The notes beneath the pieces were generated by a model that was not told the DNA's origin, ran no database searches, and saw nothing but the letters and a program-made list of their open reading frames with translations. Position numbers and translations under genes: made by a program. Below, piece by piece: positions 25,405 to 34,016 of a stretch of 43,121 bases of DNA. Source of the stretch: UBA11524 sp964547515 (lineage in GTDB: Bacteria > Bacillota > Clostridia > Christensenellales > Aristaeellaceae); contig CAZJOA010000005.1 in the NCBI GenBank assembly GCA_964547515.1, positions 1 to 43,121 on the forward strand, given 5' to 3'. How positions within the stretch are numbered: position 1 is the stretch's first letter; every line of letters starts with the position of its first letter.

Positions 25405-25680
25405 TCATCCGCCCCAGGCGGCATATGTCCCCGTTCGCATGGCCGCCTGACGCATTCGGCTGAGGACGGCCTGATACTGCGGGCGGCGGATCACGGGTGC
25501 GGGCGGATCGGCCGGGGGTGCGTCCGCCGTGACGGCAAGCGGCGCGGGGGACGCAAAGACCTCATCGGCTTTTTCGGCATCGCGCAGGGCGGTGAGCGGC
25601 TCCCCGGCCTCCCACAGCAGCCAGGGCTCGGCATCGTTTTGATGGACGAAGGGCGATACGTCAGCAGACAGATGCTTCAT
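25405..25680 (-). CDS. Small uncharacterised protein (91 residues)
   Basis: I do not recognise this product. Its support is a strong ribosome site (AAAGGAG, eight bases before the ATG at 25678-25680) and an open frame filling the space between the DUF4230-like and aldose-epimerase genes. The N-terminal half is acidic (SADVSPFVHQNDAEPWLLWE), the centre is Ala/Pro-rich, and the C-terminus is basic (RRPQYQAVLSRMRQAAM). No signal peptide or membrane segment is seen. It converges on the DUF4230-like gene with a two-base gap. A competing plus-strand frame overlaps it but has neither ribosome site nor sensible composition. Confidence 0.6.
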   Translation of the reverse strand: MKHLSADVSPFVHQNDAEPWLLWEAGEPLTALRDAEKADEVFASPAPLAVTADAPPADPPAPVIRRPQYQAVLSRMRQAAMRTGTYAAWGG

Positions 25681-25772
25681 GGGGCATGCTCCTTTCCGGG
25701 CGTTCTGTCAGCAGGGTATGCGCCCGATACGGCAATGTGCAGAAGCGATTTTGATGCAGGAGGAAAATCAGC

Positions 25773-26654
25773 ATGAACACGATCCAACTTCGATCCGGCA
25801 GCACCACGGCGGTCATCCGCACGAAGGGTGCGCAGATGCTCTCCTTCCGGGGCGACGACGGCAGGGAAGTGATGTGGCAGGGTGACCCGGCGGTGTGGGC
25901 GAATTCCGCGCCGGTGCTCTTCCCCGTGTGCGGCATGCCCAAGGACGAGCAGGTCATCATCGACGGCGTGGCCTACCCCATGGCCAAGCATGGCTTCACG
26001 CGCAATCCGGATTTCCGCGTGGAGAAGCAGGGGGAGGACTTTGTGGAGCTCGTCCTGACCCCCACGGAGGAAAGCCGTCCCCAGTACCCCTTCGAGTTCG
26101 TCTTCCATGTGATCTACACCCTGCGCCCGAATGGCTTCCGCACGGATTTCGTCGTCGAGAACCGCTCCGAGCGCGTCATGCCCTTCTGCGTCGGCGGACA
26201 TCCGGGCTTCATCGTCCCCATGGAGGAGGGCGCGGCGTACACCGACTATCAGCTGGTCTTCCCCCAGGCGGAGGAGGGGCGGAATCTCCTCGTCCCCGGC
26301 GGCCGTCTGGTGGATGGAGAGGAGATCATCCCCTTCGACGGCGGACGCATCCTCCCGCTGAACCACGGCCTCTTCGACGAGCGGGATGCCCTGGTCTTCC
26401 CGTCGCTCCGCAGCCGCAGCGTCGACCTGGTGCACCGCACCACCGGCAGGGGACTGCGCTTCCGCTATCCGAAGATGGAGGTGCTGGCGGTCTGGTCGAT
26501 GCCCGGGAAGAATGCGGATTACGTCTGCCTTGAGCCGTGGCACGGCATGCCCGGACAGGTGACGGAAAGCGGCAGGTTCGAGGACAAGCCCTTCGTCACC
26601 CTGCTTGACCCCGGCATGAGCCACCAGTGCGGCTATGACGTGGAGCTGATATGA
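25773..26654 (+). CDS. Aldose 1-epimerase family protein (LacX-like)
   Basis: This is a 293-residue protein of the galactose-mutarotase-like superfamily, LacX branch, which interconverts alpha and beta anomers of aldoses or hexose phosphates. The N-terminal strands (STTAVIRTKGAQMLSF, MWQGDPAVW), the FPVCGMP and KHGFTRN segments and the conserved GGHPGF support it. So do the late acidic motif in CLEPWHGMP and the ENRSE stretch. AGGAGG lies about nine bases before the ATG. It is a single-gene unit ending at the terminator at 26687-26715. The exact sugar substrate cannot be told. Confidence 0.9.
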   Translation: MNTIQLRSGSTTAVIRTKGAQMLSFRGDDGREVMWQGDPAVWANSAPVLFPVCGMPKDEQVIIDGVAYPMAKHGFTRNPDFRVEKQGEDFVELVLTPTEESRPQYPFEFVFHVIYTLRPNGFRTDFVVENRSERVMPFCVGGHPGFIVPMEEGAAYTDYQLVFPQAEEGRNLLVPGGRLVDGEEIIPFDGGRILPLNHGLFDERDALVFPSLRSRSVDLVHRTTGRGLRFRYPKMEVLAVWSMPGKNADYVCLEPWHGMPGQVTESGRFEDKPFVTLLDPGMSHQCGYDVELI

Positions 26655-26686
26655 TATTGCCCTGATCGGGAGGGCTTATGGTTCTC

Positions 26687-26715
26687 ATCCGTCGGTGCTT
26701 CCGGCGGATTTTTTT
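26687..26715 (+). terminator. Terminator of the aldose epimerase gene
   Basis: ATCCG-t-CGG pairs with CCG-g-CGGAT around a five-base loop and runs into seven T residues. It separates the epimerase from the VanW-domain genes. Confidence 0.88.
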
Positions 26716-26802
26716 CGGGAATCGCATTTTTTACAGGCAAATGCAGGGAAAACAGCGGATGAACCGTTCTATGTGTGAAAAACGGAAAGGGGATGTGATC
26801 CC

Positions 26803-27774
26803 ATGTTCAGAAGATGGCTCTGCGTGCTGCTTGCGTTTCTGCCGCTGACGGCCTTTGCGCTGACCGGCCCGGGCGGGGAGACGATCCCCGATTCGCCGCC
26901 GTGGCAGGGGAAGATCCGCATGGTGACGCGCCTGCGCAAGGTCAAGGACATGAACAGCCGGGATTGGCTGGGCAAAGTGCCGGAGGATGCCCTGCTGGAT
27001 GTGTACGCCGTGGAGGGTGATTGGTGCATCTGCGGCTATGCAGGGGAGATCGGCTACATCCCCTATGACCGCATGTACCAGTTTTATCGCCTGACGGACG
27101 AGGCGCTGCCCGCAGCCAGCGTTGTGGACGGCATTGCCGTTCTGACCCGTGATGCCCTCCTGATGGTGGACGGCTACACCGGCAATCAGCTCCCGGCGGG
27201 GACGGCGCTCTGTTCCCGGCGCAGCGGCCTTGTCCCCATGATGCAGACCCATGTGCAGCTCCCGGCGGACAGCTTCACCTTCACGCCCTTCGTCCCTGCG
27301 GCGGATGCACAGCCCGGCGACGCGCTCTATGGCTACACGACCTTCTTCAATGATTCCATGGTCGGGCGGTATCCGGCGAACCGCGCGGACAATATCGCCC
27401 TGGCGGTGGAGCGCCTGCAAGGGGTCGTCCTCCTGCCGGGGGAGAAGTTCAGCTTCAATGCCCTGTGCGGCCCGTATACGGCGGACAATGGCTACAAGCG
27501 CGCCAAGAATGTCTCCGATGACGGCTATGGCTACGGCGGTGGCGTGTGTCAGGTCAGCACCACGATCTTCAACGCGGTGCAGGGTGTCCGCATGCGTCTG
27601 GACGAATGGTACATCCACTCCTACTGGGGCGTGAAGTACGTCCCGCGCACGATGGATGCCGCCGTGTCCAGCGTGCGGGATTTCTCCTTCTGCAATGAGG
27701 AGGACTTTCCGCTGGTGATGGAATGCTCCGTGCAGGATGGCGTGCTGACCGTCATCCTCCGCAGGGGCGAATGA
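26803..27774 (+). CDS. Secreted VanW-family protein, first of a tandem pair
   Basis: This is a 323-residue exported protein. A signal peptide (about 1-19, ending AFA) is followed by an SH3-like segment (about 38-95, RKVKDMNSRDWLGKVPEDAL and DWCICGYAGEIGYIP). The C-terminal VanW domain carries the family hallmark GYGGGVCQVSTTIFNA with C249, and LLPGEKFSFNALCGPYT just before. VanW proteins are cell-wall associated; their biochemical role is unknown, and despite the name they do not by themselves imply vancomycin resistance. AAAGGGGA precedes the ATG and overlaps a small inverted repeat (GGGAT-gtg-ATCCC) that might modulate initiation. No vanA-type ligase genes are nearby. Confidence 0.88.
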   Translation: MFRRWLCVLLAFLPLTAFALTGPGGETIPDSPPWQGKIRMVTRLRKVKDMNSRDWLGKVPEDALLDVYAVEGDWCICGYAGEIGYIPYDRMYQFYRLTDEALPAASVVDGIAVLTRDALLMVDGYTGNQLPAGTALCSRRSGLVPMMQTHVQLPADSFTFTPFVPAADAQPGDALYGYTTFFNDSMVGRYPANRADNIALAVERLQGVVLLPGEKFSFNALCGPYTADNGYKRAKNVSDDGYGYGGGVCQVSTTIFNAVQGVRMRLDEWYIHSYWGVKYVPRTMDAAVSSVRDFSFCNEEDFPLVMECSVQDGVLTVILRRGE

Positions 27775-27797
27775 CGAAATGCCGAAAGGGGATACCG

Positions 27798-28787
27798 ATG
27801 AAAAAGGCTGCTGCGATTCTGCTGTTCCTGCTCTGCCTGCTGCCGCTGACGTGCCTGGCGCTGGAGAAGCCCGACTATATCGAGGAGGACATCCCGGACG
27901 AACCCCAGTGGACGGCGGAAAACCGCGTGCTGACGCGCATCCGCAAGGTCAAGGACATGGACAGCAGGGACTGGCTCGCCCGCGTGCAGGTGACGGAGCG
28001 CGTCAATGTCTATTACTGGACGGAGGACTGGTGCGTCTGCGAATTCGCCGGCGACATCGGCTACATGCCCACGGAGCGCCTGTGGAACTTCGTCCAGCTC
28101 ACCGATGCGCTGCTGCCGGCCTCCACGCCGGTGGAGGGCATCGCCACCATGACGGAGGACGTGTTCCTCTCGGTGGAGAAGTATTCCGGCAATGAGGTCA
28201 AGGCCGGACAGATGCTCTGCACCCAGGCCAGCGGTCTTGTCCCCATGATGCGCCTCACCACGACCCTCCCCGAGGGCACGTTCACCTTCGAGCCTTTCGT
28301 GAAGGCGGAGGATTCCGTGCCGGGCGATGCCATTTATGGCTTCACGACCTTCTACAATGCCGATCTGGGCGGGCGGTATCCGGAGAATCGGGATTACAAT
28401 CTCGAATTGGCCGCCGAACGCCTCCAGGGGGTGACGCTCGCGCCCGGTGCACGCTTCTCGTTCAACCAGTTCTGCGGGCCGTACAGGAAGTCCAACGGCT
28501 ATTTGAAGGCCAAGAACGTCTCCCAGGACGGCTATGGCTATGGTGGCGGCGTGTGTCAGGTCAGCACCACCATCTTCTGTGCCATCGGCGGCATCGACTA
28601 TACCCTGGATGAATGGCAGCTGCATTCGTATGCCGGGGTGAAGTATGTGCCGCGCAATCTGGACGCGGCGGTGTCCACCTATCGGGATTTCGCGTTCTAT
28701 AACAACGAGGCCTTCCCGCTGGACATGCAGGTTTATGCCTCTGACGGCGTGCTGACGGTCATCCTCCGCCATGGCGAAGCTCAGTAA
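27798..28787 (+). CDS. Secreted VanW-family protein, second of a tandem pair
   Basis: This is a 329-residue paralogue of the preceding protein with the same layout: signal peptide (about 1-22), SH3-like segment with RKVKDMDSRDWLARV, and a VanW domain with GYGGGVCQVSTTIFCA (C253). The two share long identical blocks, such as CQVSTTIF, YGYGGGV and AKNVS, and almost the same length, so they arose by gene duplication. The start at 27798 follows AAAGGGGA; an earlier in-frame start lies within the first gene and lacks a ribosome site. The genes are 23 bases apart and share the terminator downstream. Confidence 0.88.
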   Translation: MKKAAAILLFLLCLLPLTCLALEKPDYIEEDIPDEPQWTAENRVLTRIRKVKDMDSRDWLARVQVTERVNVYYWTEDWCVCEFAGDIGYMPTERLWNFVQLTDALLPASTPVEGIATMTEDVFLSVEKYSGNEVKAGQMLCTQASGLVPMMRLTTTLPEGTFTFEPFVKAEDSVPGDAIYGFTTFYNADLGGRYPENRDYNLELAAERLQGVTLAPGARFSFNQFCGPYRKSNGYLKAKNVSQDGYGYGGGVCQVSTTIFCAIGGIDYTLDEWQLHSYAGVKYVPRNLDAAVSTYRDFAFYNNEAFPLDMQVYASDGVLTVILRHGEAQ

Positions 28788-28792
28788 GGCAC

Positions 28793-28832
28793 GGCGCTCC
28801 TCCCGGGTCCGACCCGGCGGGGCGCTTTTTTT
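28793..28832 (+). terminator. Terminator after the VanW pair
   Basis: An inner perfect CGGGT-ccg-ACCCG hairpin extends outwards with GCGC / GCGC pairing and ends in seven T residues. The promoter of the next operon begins 12 bases later. Confidence 0.85.
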
Positions 28833-28844
28833 CGTCCAAAACCA

Positions 28845-28873
28845 TTGACCAACACAAAGAAAAATGGTACATT
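28845..28873 (+). promoter_or_regulatory. Sigma-A promoter of the radical-SAM / RNase G / miaB / mut operon
   Basis: TTGACC (28845-28850) and TACATT (28868-28873) are separated by 17 bases. It lies 62 bases before the first start codon and may drive the whole run of closely packed genes to 41462. Confidence 0.75.
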
Positions 28874-28935
28874 ATAAAGTGCGTCAGTCTGTCATGAAGA
28901 CGATGCGTGTCGAAAGGCAAAGGAGGACTCCCTGC

Positions 28936-30786
28936 TTGAATTATCAGGAAAAAATCGAAGCGCTGCTGGAGAGGGTGCAGAAAGCACCGCGCTATACCGG
29001 CGGAGAGATGAATTCGGTCATAAAGCCCTGGGACGCGGCGTCGCTGCGCTTTGCGTTCTGCTTCCCGGACACCTATGAGGTCGGCATGTCCCATCTGGGG
29101 ATGAAGATCCTCTACGGTGCGATCAACACCCAGCCGGACATGCTCTGCGAACGCTTTTTCATGCCCTGGACGGACATGAAGGCGCTGATGGAGGCGGAAG
29201 GCGTTCCCCTCTTCTCCACCGAGAGCCGCCGCGCGCTGCACGAATTCGACGTGGTGGGCTTCACGCTGCAATACGAGATGAGCTACACCAATGTGCTGGC
29301 CATGCTGGAATTGGGCGGCATCCCGCTTTTGCGTCAGGAGCGTGCGGAGGACATGCCCATCATCGTCGCGGGCGGGCCGTGTGCGTTCAACCCCGAACCG
29401 CTGGCGGACTTCATCGATGCCTTCATGGTCGGTGACGGCGAGGAGCAGATCATCGAGCTGAACCGCGTCATCCTGGAGGGCCGCAGGGCGGGGGCATCCC
29501 GCATGGACATCCTCAAGCGGCTGGCCGGTGTGCGCGGCGTGTATGTGCCCGCGCTCTATGACGTGACCTATCATGCGGACGGCACCATCGCGTCGATGCG
29601 GCCCAACTGTCCCGAAGCGCCTGAAAAGGTGCTCAAGGCCATCATCACCGACCTGGACAGCGCCTATTATCCCAAGGAGATCCCCGTGCCCTATACGGAG
29701 ATCATCCATGACCGCATCATGCTGGAGATCATGCGGGGCTGTACGCGGGGCTGCCGGTTCTGTCAGGCGGGCATGCTGTATCGTCCCGTGCGGGAGCGCA
29801 GCCTGGAGCATCTGGTGGAATTGGCGGAATCGCTGGAGAAGTCCACCGGATACGACGAGATCAGCCTGTCGAGCCTGTCCTCGGGGGACTACACCTGCCT
29901 GGCGGAATTGATCCGCGAATTGATCCGCCGCCTGAACGAGAAGCGCGTGTCCATCAGCCTACCCAGCCTGCGCCTGGACAGCATCCTCAAGGACGCGCTG
30001 GCCGAAACGCAGAAGGAGCGCAAGACCAGCCTGACCTTCGCCCCGGAGGCCGGCACACAGCGCCTGCGCGATGTCATCAACAAGGGTGTCACGGAGGACG
30101 ACCTCATCGCCAAGGTGCGCGATGCCTTCGAGGGCGGATGGTCGAGCGTCAAGCTGTATTTCATGATGGGTCTGCCCACGGAGACCTATGCCGATCTGGA
30201 CGGCATTGCCGATCTGGCGCAGAAGGTCGTCGCGGAGTACTTCGCCGTGCCCAAGGCGCAGCGTGCCAAGGGACTGCGCGTGACGTGCAGCGCATCGGTG
30301 TTCGTGCCCAAGCCCTTCACGCCCTTCCAGTGGGAGCCCCAGGATACCCAGGAGGTCGTCCGCGCCAAGCAGCAGCATGTGCGCGATGCCTTCAGGCAGA
30401 TCAAGGGTGCGAATTTCAATTATCATGAGTCCGACCTGAGCTATCTGGAGGCGTGCTTCGCCCGGGGCGACCGCCGGATGGGCAAGGTGCTGCTCCAGGC
30501 GTACCGCAAGGGCTGCGTGCTGGACGGCTGGTCGGAGTGCTTCCGGTATGACGCATGGCGCGAGGCCTTCGAGGAGACGGGCATCGACCCTGCGTTCTAT
30601 GCCTATCGCCGCCGCGGGAAGGATGAGATCCTCCCCTGGGATCATATCGACTGCGGCGTGACAAAGGAGTTCCTCTGGCGCGAAAAGGAAAAGGCCGAGG
30701 AGGCCAGGACGACGAAGGATTGCCGCAATGGCTGCAATGGCTGCGGCCTCCAGCGCTTCAAGGGAGTGTGTTCTTTTTGCGGATGA
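28936..30786 (+). CDS. TIGR03960-family B12-binding-domain radical SAM protein
   Basis: This is a 616-residue iron-sulfur protein. The N-terminal part (about 35-200) resembles a cobalamin-binding fold, with FCFPDTYEVGMSHLGMKILY and GGPCAFNPEPLADFID. The radical SAM core carries C269, C273 and C276 in RGCTRGCRFCQAGM. A cysteine-rich tail (CRNGCNGCGLQRFKG, CSFCG) may bind a second cluster. The substrate is unknown; this family is typically paired with a TIGR03936 protein and RNase G, as here. The start is TTG with AGGAGG nine bases upstream; an upstream ATG lies in the promoter. It overlaps the next gene by four bases. Confidence 0.9.
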   Translation: MNYQEKIEALLERVQKAPRYTGGEMNSVIKPWDAASLRFAFCFPDTYEVGMSHLGMKILYGAINTQPDMLCERFFMPWTDMKALMEAEGVPLFSTESRRALHEFDVVGFTLQYEMSYTNVLAMLELGGIPLLRQERAEDMPIIVAGGPCAFNPEPLADFIDAFMVGDGEEQIIELNRVILEGRRAGASRMDILKRLAGVRGVYVPALYDVTYHADGTIASMRPNCPEAPEKVLKAIITDLDSAYYPKEIPVPYTEIIHDRIMLEIMRGCTRGCRFCQAGMLYRPVRERSLEHLVELAESLEKSTGYDEISLSSLSSGDYTCLAELIRELIRRLNEKRVSISLPSLRLDSILKDALAETQKERKTSLTFAPEAGTQRLRDVINKGVTEDDLIAKVRDAFEGGWSSVKLYFMMGLPTETYADLDGIADLAQKVVAEYFAVPKAQRAKGLRVTCSASVFVPKPFTPFQWEPQDTQEVVRAKQQHVRDAFRQIKGANFNYHESDLSYLEACFARGDRRMGKVLLQAYRKGCVLDGWSECFRYDAWREAFEETGIDPAFYAYRRRGKDEILPWDHIDCGVTKEFLWREKEKAEEARTTKDCRNGCNGCGLQRFKGVCSFCG

Positions 30787-31448
30787 TGGCAGTGTTTGAA
30801 AAGGGCGAGCGCCTGCGCCATATCGGCCACCTGGACATCCAGCGCGCCGTGATGCGTGCCCTGCGGCGCTCCGGCTTGCCGGTGAGCTATTCCAAGGGGT
30901 TCAACCCCCATATCCTGCTGACCTTTGCGTCGGCGCTGTCCACCGGTGCGGCGGGACGCAGGGAGATCATGGAGGTGCAGCTGGGGCGGGAGGTCACCCC
31001 GGCGGACTTCGTGTCCGCGATGAATGCCGCCATGCCGCCGGATATGCAGCTGTCCTCCGCGCGCGTGCTGGATGACAGGCATGTGGCGCTGATGGCACAG
31101 GTGCAGGCGGCGGAGTACACGATCACGATCCTGGATGAAGCCGCGGCGGACAGGATGATCGCGGCGCTTCCGGCGTTCCTTTGTCAGGAGAGCATCCCGG
31201 CCATGCGCAAGACGAAATCCGGCATGAAGGAAACGGACATCCGCCCGCTGCTGCTCGATCTGACGGGCGAAGGGGCTGTTCTGCATGCCCGCATGACGCT
31301 GACGGAGCGTCTGGCGTGCAAGCCCAGCATGCTCCTGGAGGCGCTTTCCGCCTTTGCGGGGGTGGATACGCCCCGTGCCATGGTGGTGCGCGAGGGGCTT
31401 TTCGGGCTGGATGAAGGCGGCGCATTGGCACCGCTGGAGACGCTGTGA
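30783..31448 (+). CDS. TIGR03936-family (DUF2344) radical-SAM-linked protein
   Basis: This is a 221-residue protein of the DUF2344/TIGR03936 family, which is found next to or fused with the TIGR03960 radical SAM protein. The characteristic beginning is present: FEKGERLRHIGHLDIQRAVM, RRSGLPVSYSKGFNPHI and LSTGAAGRREIMEVQL. The function is unknown; the association suggests a partner subunit or substrate-handling domain. The ATG at 30783 overlaps the preceding stop (ATGA), with no separate ribosome site, so translation is coupled; the next codon is also ATG. The stop overlaps the RNase G start region. Confidence 0.88.
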   Translation: MMAVFEKGERLRHIGHLDIQRAVMRALRRSGLPVSYSKGFNPHILLTFASALSTGAAGRREIMEVQLGREVTPADFVSAMNAAMPPDMQLSSARVLDDRHVALMAQVQAAEYTITILDEAAADRMIAALPAFLCQESIPAMRKTKSGMKETDIRPLLLDLTGEGAVLHARMTLTERLACKPSMLLEALSAFAGVDTPRAMVVREGLFGLDEGGALAPLETL

Positions 31449-32596
31449 TGCGTGAATTGTACCTCCGCCGGGCGGACGGGCTGGACATCGCCGTGGTGGA
31501 GGATGGCCGATTGGTGGAGTACCTCCCGTCGGATGCGGATGCGTCCTCCGAGGCGGTCTATCTGGGACGTGTGGAGCGCATCATGCCCGGCATGAAGGCG
31601 GCCTTCATCCAGATCGGACAGGAAAAATGCGGCTTTCTCCCCTTGGAGGAGCGCAATGCCCCCGAGCTGCCGAAGCTGCAAACCGGCATGGGCGTGCTTG
31701 TCCAGGTGCGCAAGGAGGCGCAGGGGGTCAAGGGGGCTTTCCTCAGCCGGGACATCACCCTGTGCGGGGAGTATGTCCTCTTCACGCCCCTGAGCCGCCG
31801 CTGCGGTGTATCCTCGCGCATCACGGGCGACAGGACGCGCAAGGCGCTCAAGCACATGGCGCAGGAGATCAGCGGCGGACAGTTCGGCCTGGTGATGCGG
31901 ACGGCGAGCGAGCATGCATCGGATGAGCAGCTGCGTGCCGAGACCGATGCCCTCCGTGCCCGCTGGGACGCGATCTGCAAGGCCGCCCCCACCGCGCATG
32001 TGCCGAGTGTGCTCCATGCGCCGCGAACCACGCTGGAGCTGGTGCTGGCCGACTATCATCCGCGCGGCATCGACCGCATTTCCACCAATGATCCGTCACT
32101 GGCGGACAAGCTGAATGCCTATGCGCCCGTTCGCCTGATGGGGGATGACCTCTTCGACGTGGCAGGGGTGTCCAACCAGGTGCACAAGGCGCTGGAACGG
32201 CGCGTCTGGCTGGAGAGCGGCGGCAACCTCGTCTTCGACCCGTGCGAGGCGATGACCGTCATCGATGTGAACACCGCGAAGTTCGTCGGCAAGAGCAGTC
32301 TGCCGGACACGGTTCTGCGCACCAATCTGGAGGCCTGCCGGGAGGCGGCGTGCCAGATCCGGCTGCGGAACATCAGCGGGATCATCATCATCGACATGAT
32401 CGATATGAACGCCCCGGCGCATCGTCAGGCGGTGCTGGGCGCATTGGCGGAAGCCCTCGCGGCGGATCGCGTCAAGACGGTCATCCATGGCTTCACCGCC
32501 CTGGGGCTGATCGAAATGACGCGCAGGCGCACCCGTCCGCCGCTGCGGGAAACGATGAAAAAGAAGCAAGTTCAGGAGGAATATTCGGATGGCTGA
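31448..32596 (+). CDS. rng: Ribonuclease G-like endoribonuclease lacking the zinc-link
   Basis: This is a 382-residue member of the RNase E/G family, which cleaves single-stranded RNA in rRNA maturation and mRNA decay. The S1-type RNA-binding region is at about 36-110 (YLGRVERIMPGMKAAFIQIG). Catalytic metal ligands D273 (VIDVNTAKF) and D316 (IIIDMIDM) are 43 residues apart, the same spacing as D303 and D346 of E. coli RNase E. The protein ends right after GLIEMTRRRTRPPL, so the CPxC zinc-link that tetramerises E. coli RNase E is absent, and it is about 100 residues shorter than E. coli RNase G. ATG at 31448 overlaps the previous stop; GTG at 31445 is an alternative. It overlaps miaB by eight bases. 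Confidence 0.9.
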   Translation: MRELYLRRADGLDIAVVEDGRLVEYLPSDADASSEAVYLGRVERIMPGMKAAFIQIGQEKCGFLPLEERNAPELPKLQTGMGVLVQVRKEAQGVKGAFLSRDITLCGEYVLFTPLSRRCGVSSRITGDRTRKALKHMAQEISGGQFGLVMRTASEHASDEQLRAETDALRARWDAICKAAPTAHVPSVLHAPRTTLELVLADYHPRGIDRISTNDPSLADKLNAYAPVRLMGDDLFDVAGVSNQVHKALERRVWLESGGNLVFDPCEAMTVIDVNTAKFVGKSSLPDTVLRTNLEACREAACQIRLRNISGIIIIDMIDMNAPAHRQAVLGALAEALAADRVKTVIHGFTALGLIEMTRRRTRPPLRETMKKKQVQEEYSDG

Positions 32597-34016
32597 ACGC
32601 AAGCCTGTGCATATCACCCCCGAGGAGCTGGCCGAGCAGCGCCGTTATGCCGCGATGGTCAGCGCGCTGGCGGATCGTCCCGCCTCCTACCATGTGGTGA
32701 CCTACGGCTGCCAGATGAACGCCCACGATTCGGAAAAGCTGGCGGGCATGCTGCGCGACATGGGCATGACCGAGGCGGCGGATCGCACGGAGGCGGACTT
32801 CGTGATCTTCAACACCTGCTGCGTCCGGGACAATGCGGAGCGCCGCGCCCTGGGCAATGTCACCTGGCTGAAGGAATGCCGCAAGAAGAACCCCAAGCTG
32901 GTCATCGCCGTCTGCGGCTGCATGATCCAGCAGCCCGGCATGGCGGAGAAGATCCTCAGGCAGTACAGGTTCATCGACCTGGCCTTCGGCACGTCGAATC
33001 TGCATAAGCTGCCGGAGCTGCTCTATCAGACCCTGCGCAGCGACCAGCCCGTGGTGGTGGTGGAGGACAGGGACAGCATCGCCGAGAATCTGCCCATCAA
33101 GCGCCTGCGCAAGGACGCGGCCTACATCACCATCATGTATGGGTGCGACAATTTTTGCAGCTACTGCATCGTGCCGTATGTGCGGGGACGGGAGCGTTCC
33201 CGGGAGATGGCGGACATCCTGACCGAAGCGAAAGCACTGCAGGCCGCCGGGGTGAAGGAGATCATGCTTCTGGGGCAGAATGTCAACAGCTACGGCAAGG
33301 GTCTGGCGGGCGATGTGACCTTCGCCAAGCTCCTCAAGGCCCTGGATGACATCGGCATCGAGCGTATCCGCTTCATGACCAGTCACCCCAAGGATCTCTC
33401 CGACGAATTGATCGACGTGATGGCCGCGTCAAAGCACATCCTGCCCCAGTTTCATCTGCCGGTGCAGCATGGCAACGACGATATCCTCCGCCGCATGAAC
33501 CGCCGCTATACCCGGGAACAATACCTGGACCGCGTGCGCAGATTGCGTCAGGCTGTTCCGTCCATCGGGCTGACGACGGACATCATCGTCGGCTTCCCCG
33601 GCGAAACGGAGGAGCAATTCCAGGATACGCTGTCCATCGTCCGCGAGGTGGGCTACGACAGTGCGTTCACCTTCATCTATTCGCCGCGGACGGGCACGGT
33701 CGCCGCAGGTCTGCCCGATCAGGTGGCGGAGGACGTGTCCACCGACCGCATCCAGCGGCTCATTGCCGTGCAGGAGGAATGTCAGCGGAAGGCACTGTCC
33801 CGCTTCGTGGGCATGGAGGAGGAAGTGCTGGTGGAGGGGCTGAGCCGCCGCAGCGACAAGGCCGTCTCCGGACATGGCCGCCATGGCGTGTCCATCACCT
33901 TCCCCGGCAGCGAGAGCGACATCGGGCAGATCATCCCCGTGCGCGTCACGGCGATGAAGAACAACACCCTTGTGGCGGAAAGAATCGATCATCAGGAGGG
34001 AAACGATCATGCGTGA
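32589..34016 (+). CDS. miaB: tRNA methylthiotransferase MiaB
   Basis: MiaB is a radical SAM enzyme that adds a methylthio group to isopentenyladenosine at tRNA position 37. The 475-residue protein has the N-terminal UPF0004 domain with cysteines 41, 77 and 111 (TYGCQMN, FNTCCVRDNAE, AVCGCM). The radical SAM CxxxCxxC is C186, C190, C193 (YGCDNFCSYC). A C-terminal TRAM domain (EVLVEGLSRRS) follows. AGGAGG lies nine bases before the ATG inside rng. It acts after MiaA, which is encoded further down the same run of genes (39280-40218). Confidence 0.97.
   Translation: MAERKPVHITPEELAEQRRYAAMVSALADRPASYHVVTYGCQMNAHDSEKLAGMLRDMGMTEAADRTEADFVIFNTCCVRDNAERRALGNVTWLKECRKKNPKLVIAVCGCMIQQPGMAEKILRQYRFIDLAFGTSNLHKLPELLYQTLRSDQPVVVVEDRDSIAENLPIKRLRKDAAYITIMYGCDNFCSYCIVPYVRGRERSREMADILTEAKALQAAGVKEIMLLGQNVNSYGKGLAGDVTFAKLLKALDDIGIERIRFMTSHPKDLSDELIDVMAASKHILPQFHLPVQHGNDDILRRMNRRYTREQYLDRVRRLRQAVPSIGLTTDIIVGFPGETEEQFQDTLSIVREVGYDSAFTFIYSPRTGTVAAGLPDQVAEDVSTDRIQRLIAVQEECQRKALSRFVGMEEEVLVEGLSRRSDKAVSGHGRHGVSITFPGSESDIGQIIPVRVTAMKNNTLVAERIDHQEGNDHA

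Noticed and set aside
26803..28787. A vancomycin-resistance cluster
   Set aside because: Only VanW-domain proteins are present. There are no D-Ala-D-Lac ligase, VanH, VanX or dedicated sensor genes nearby.
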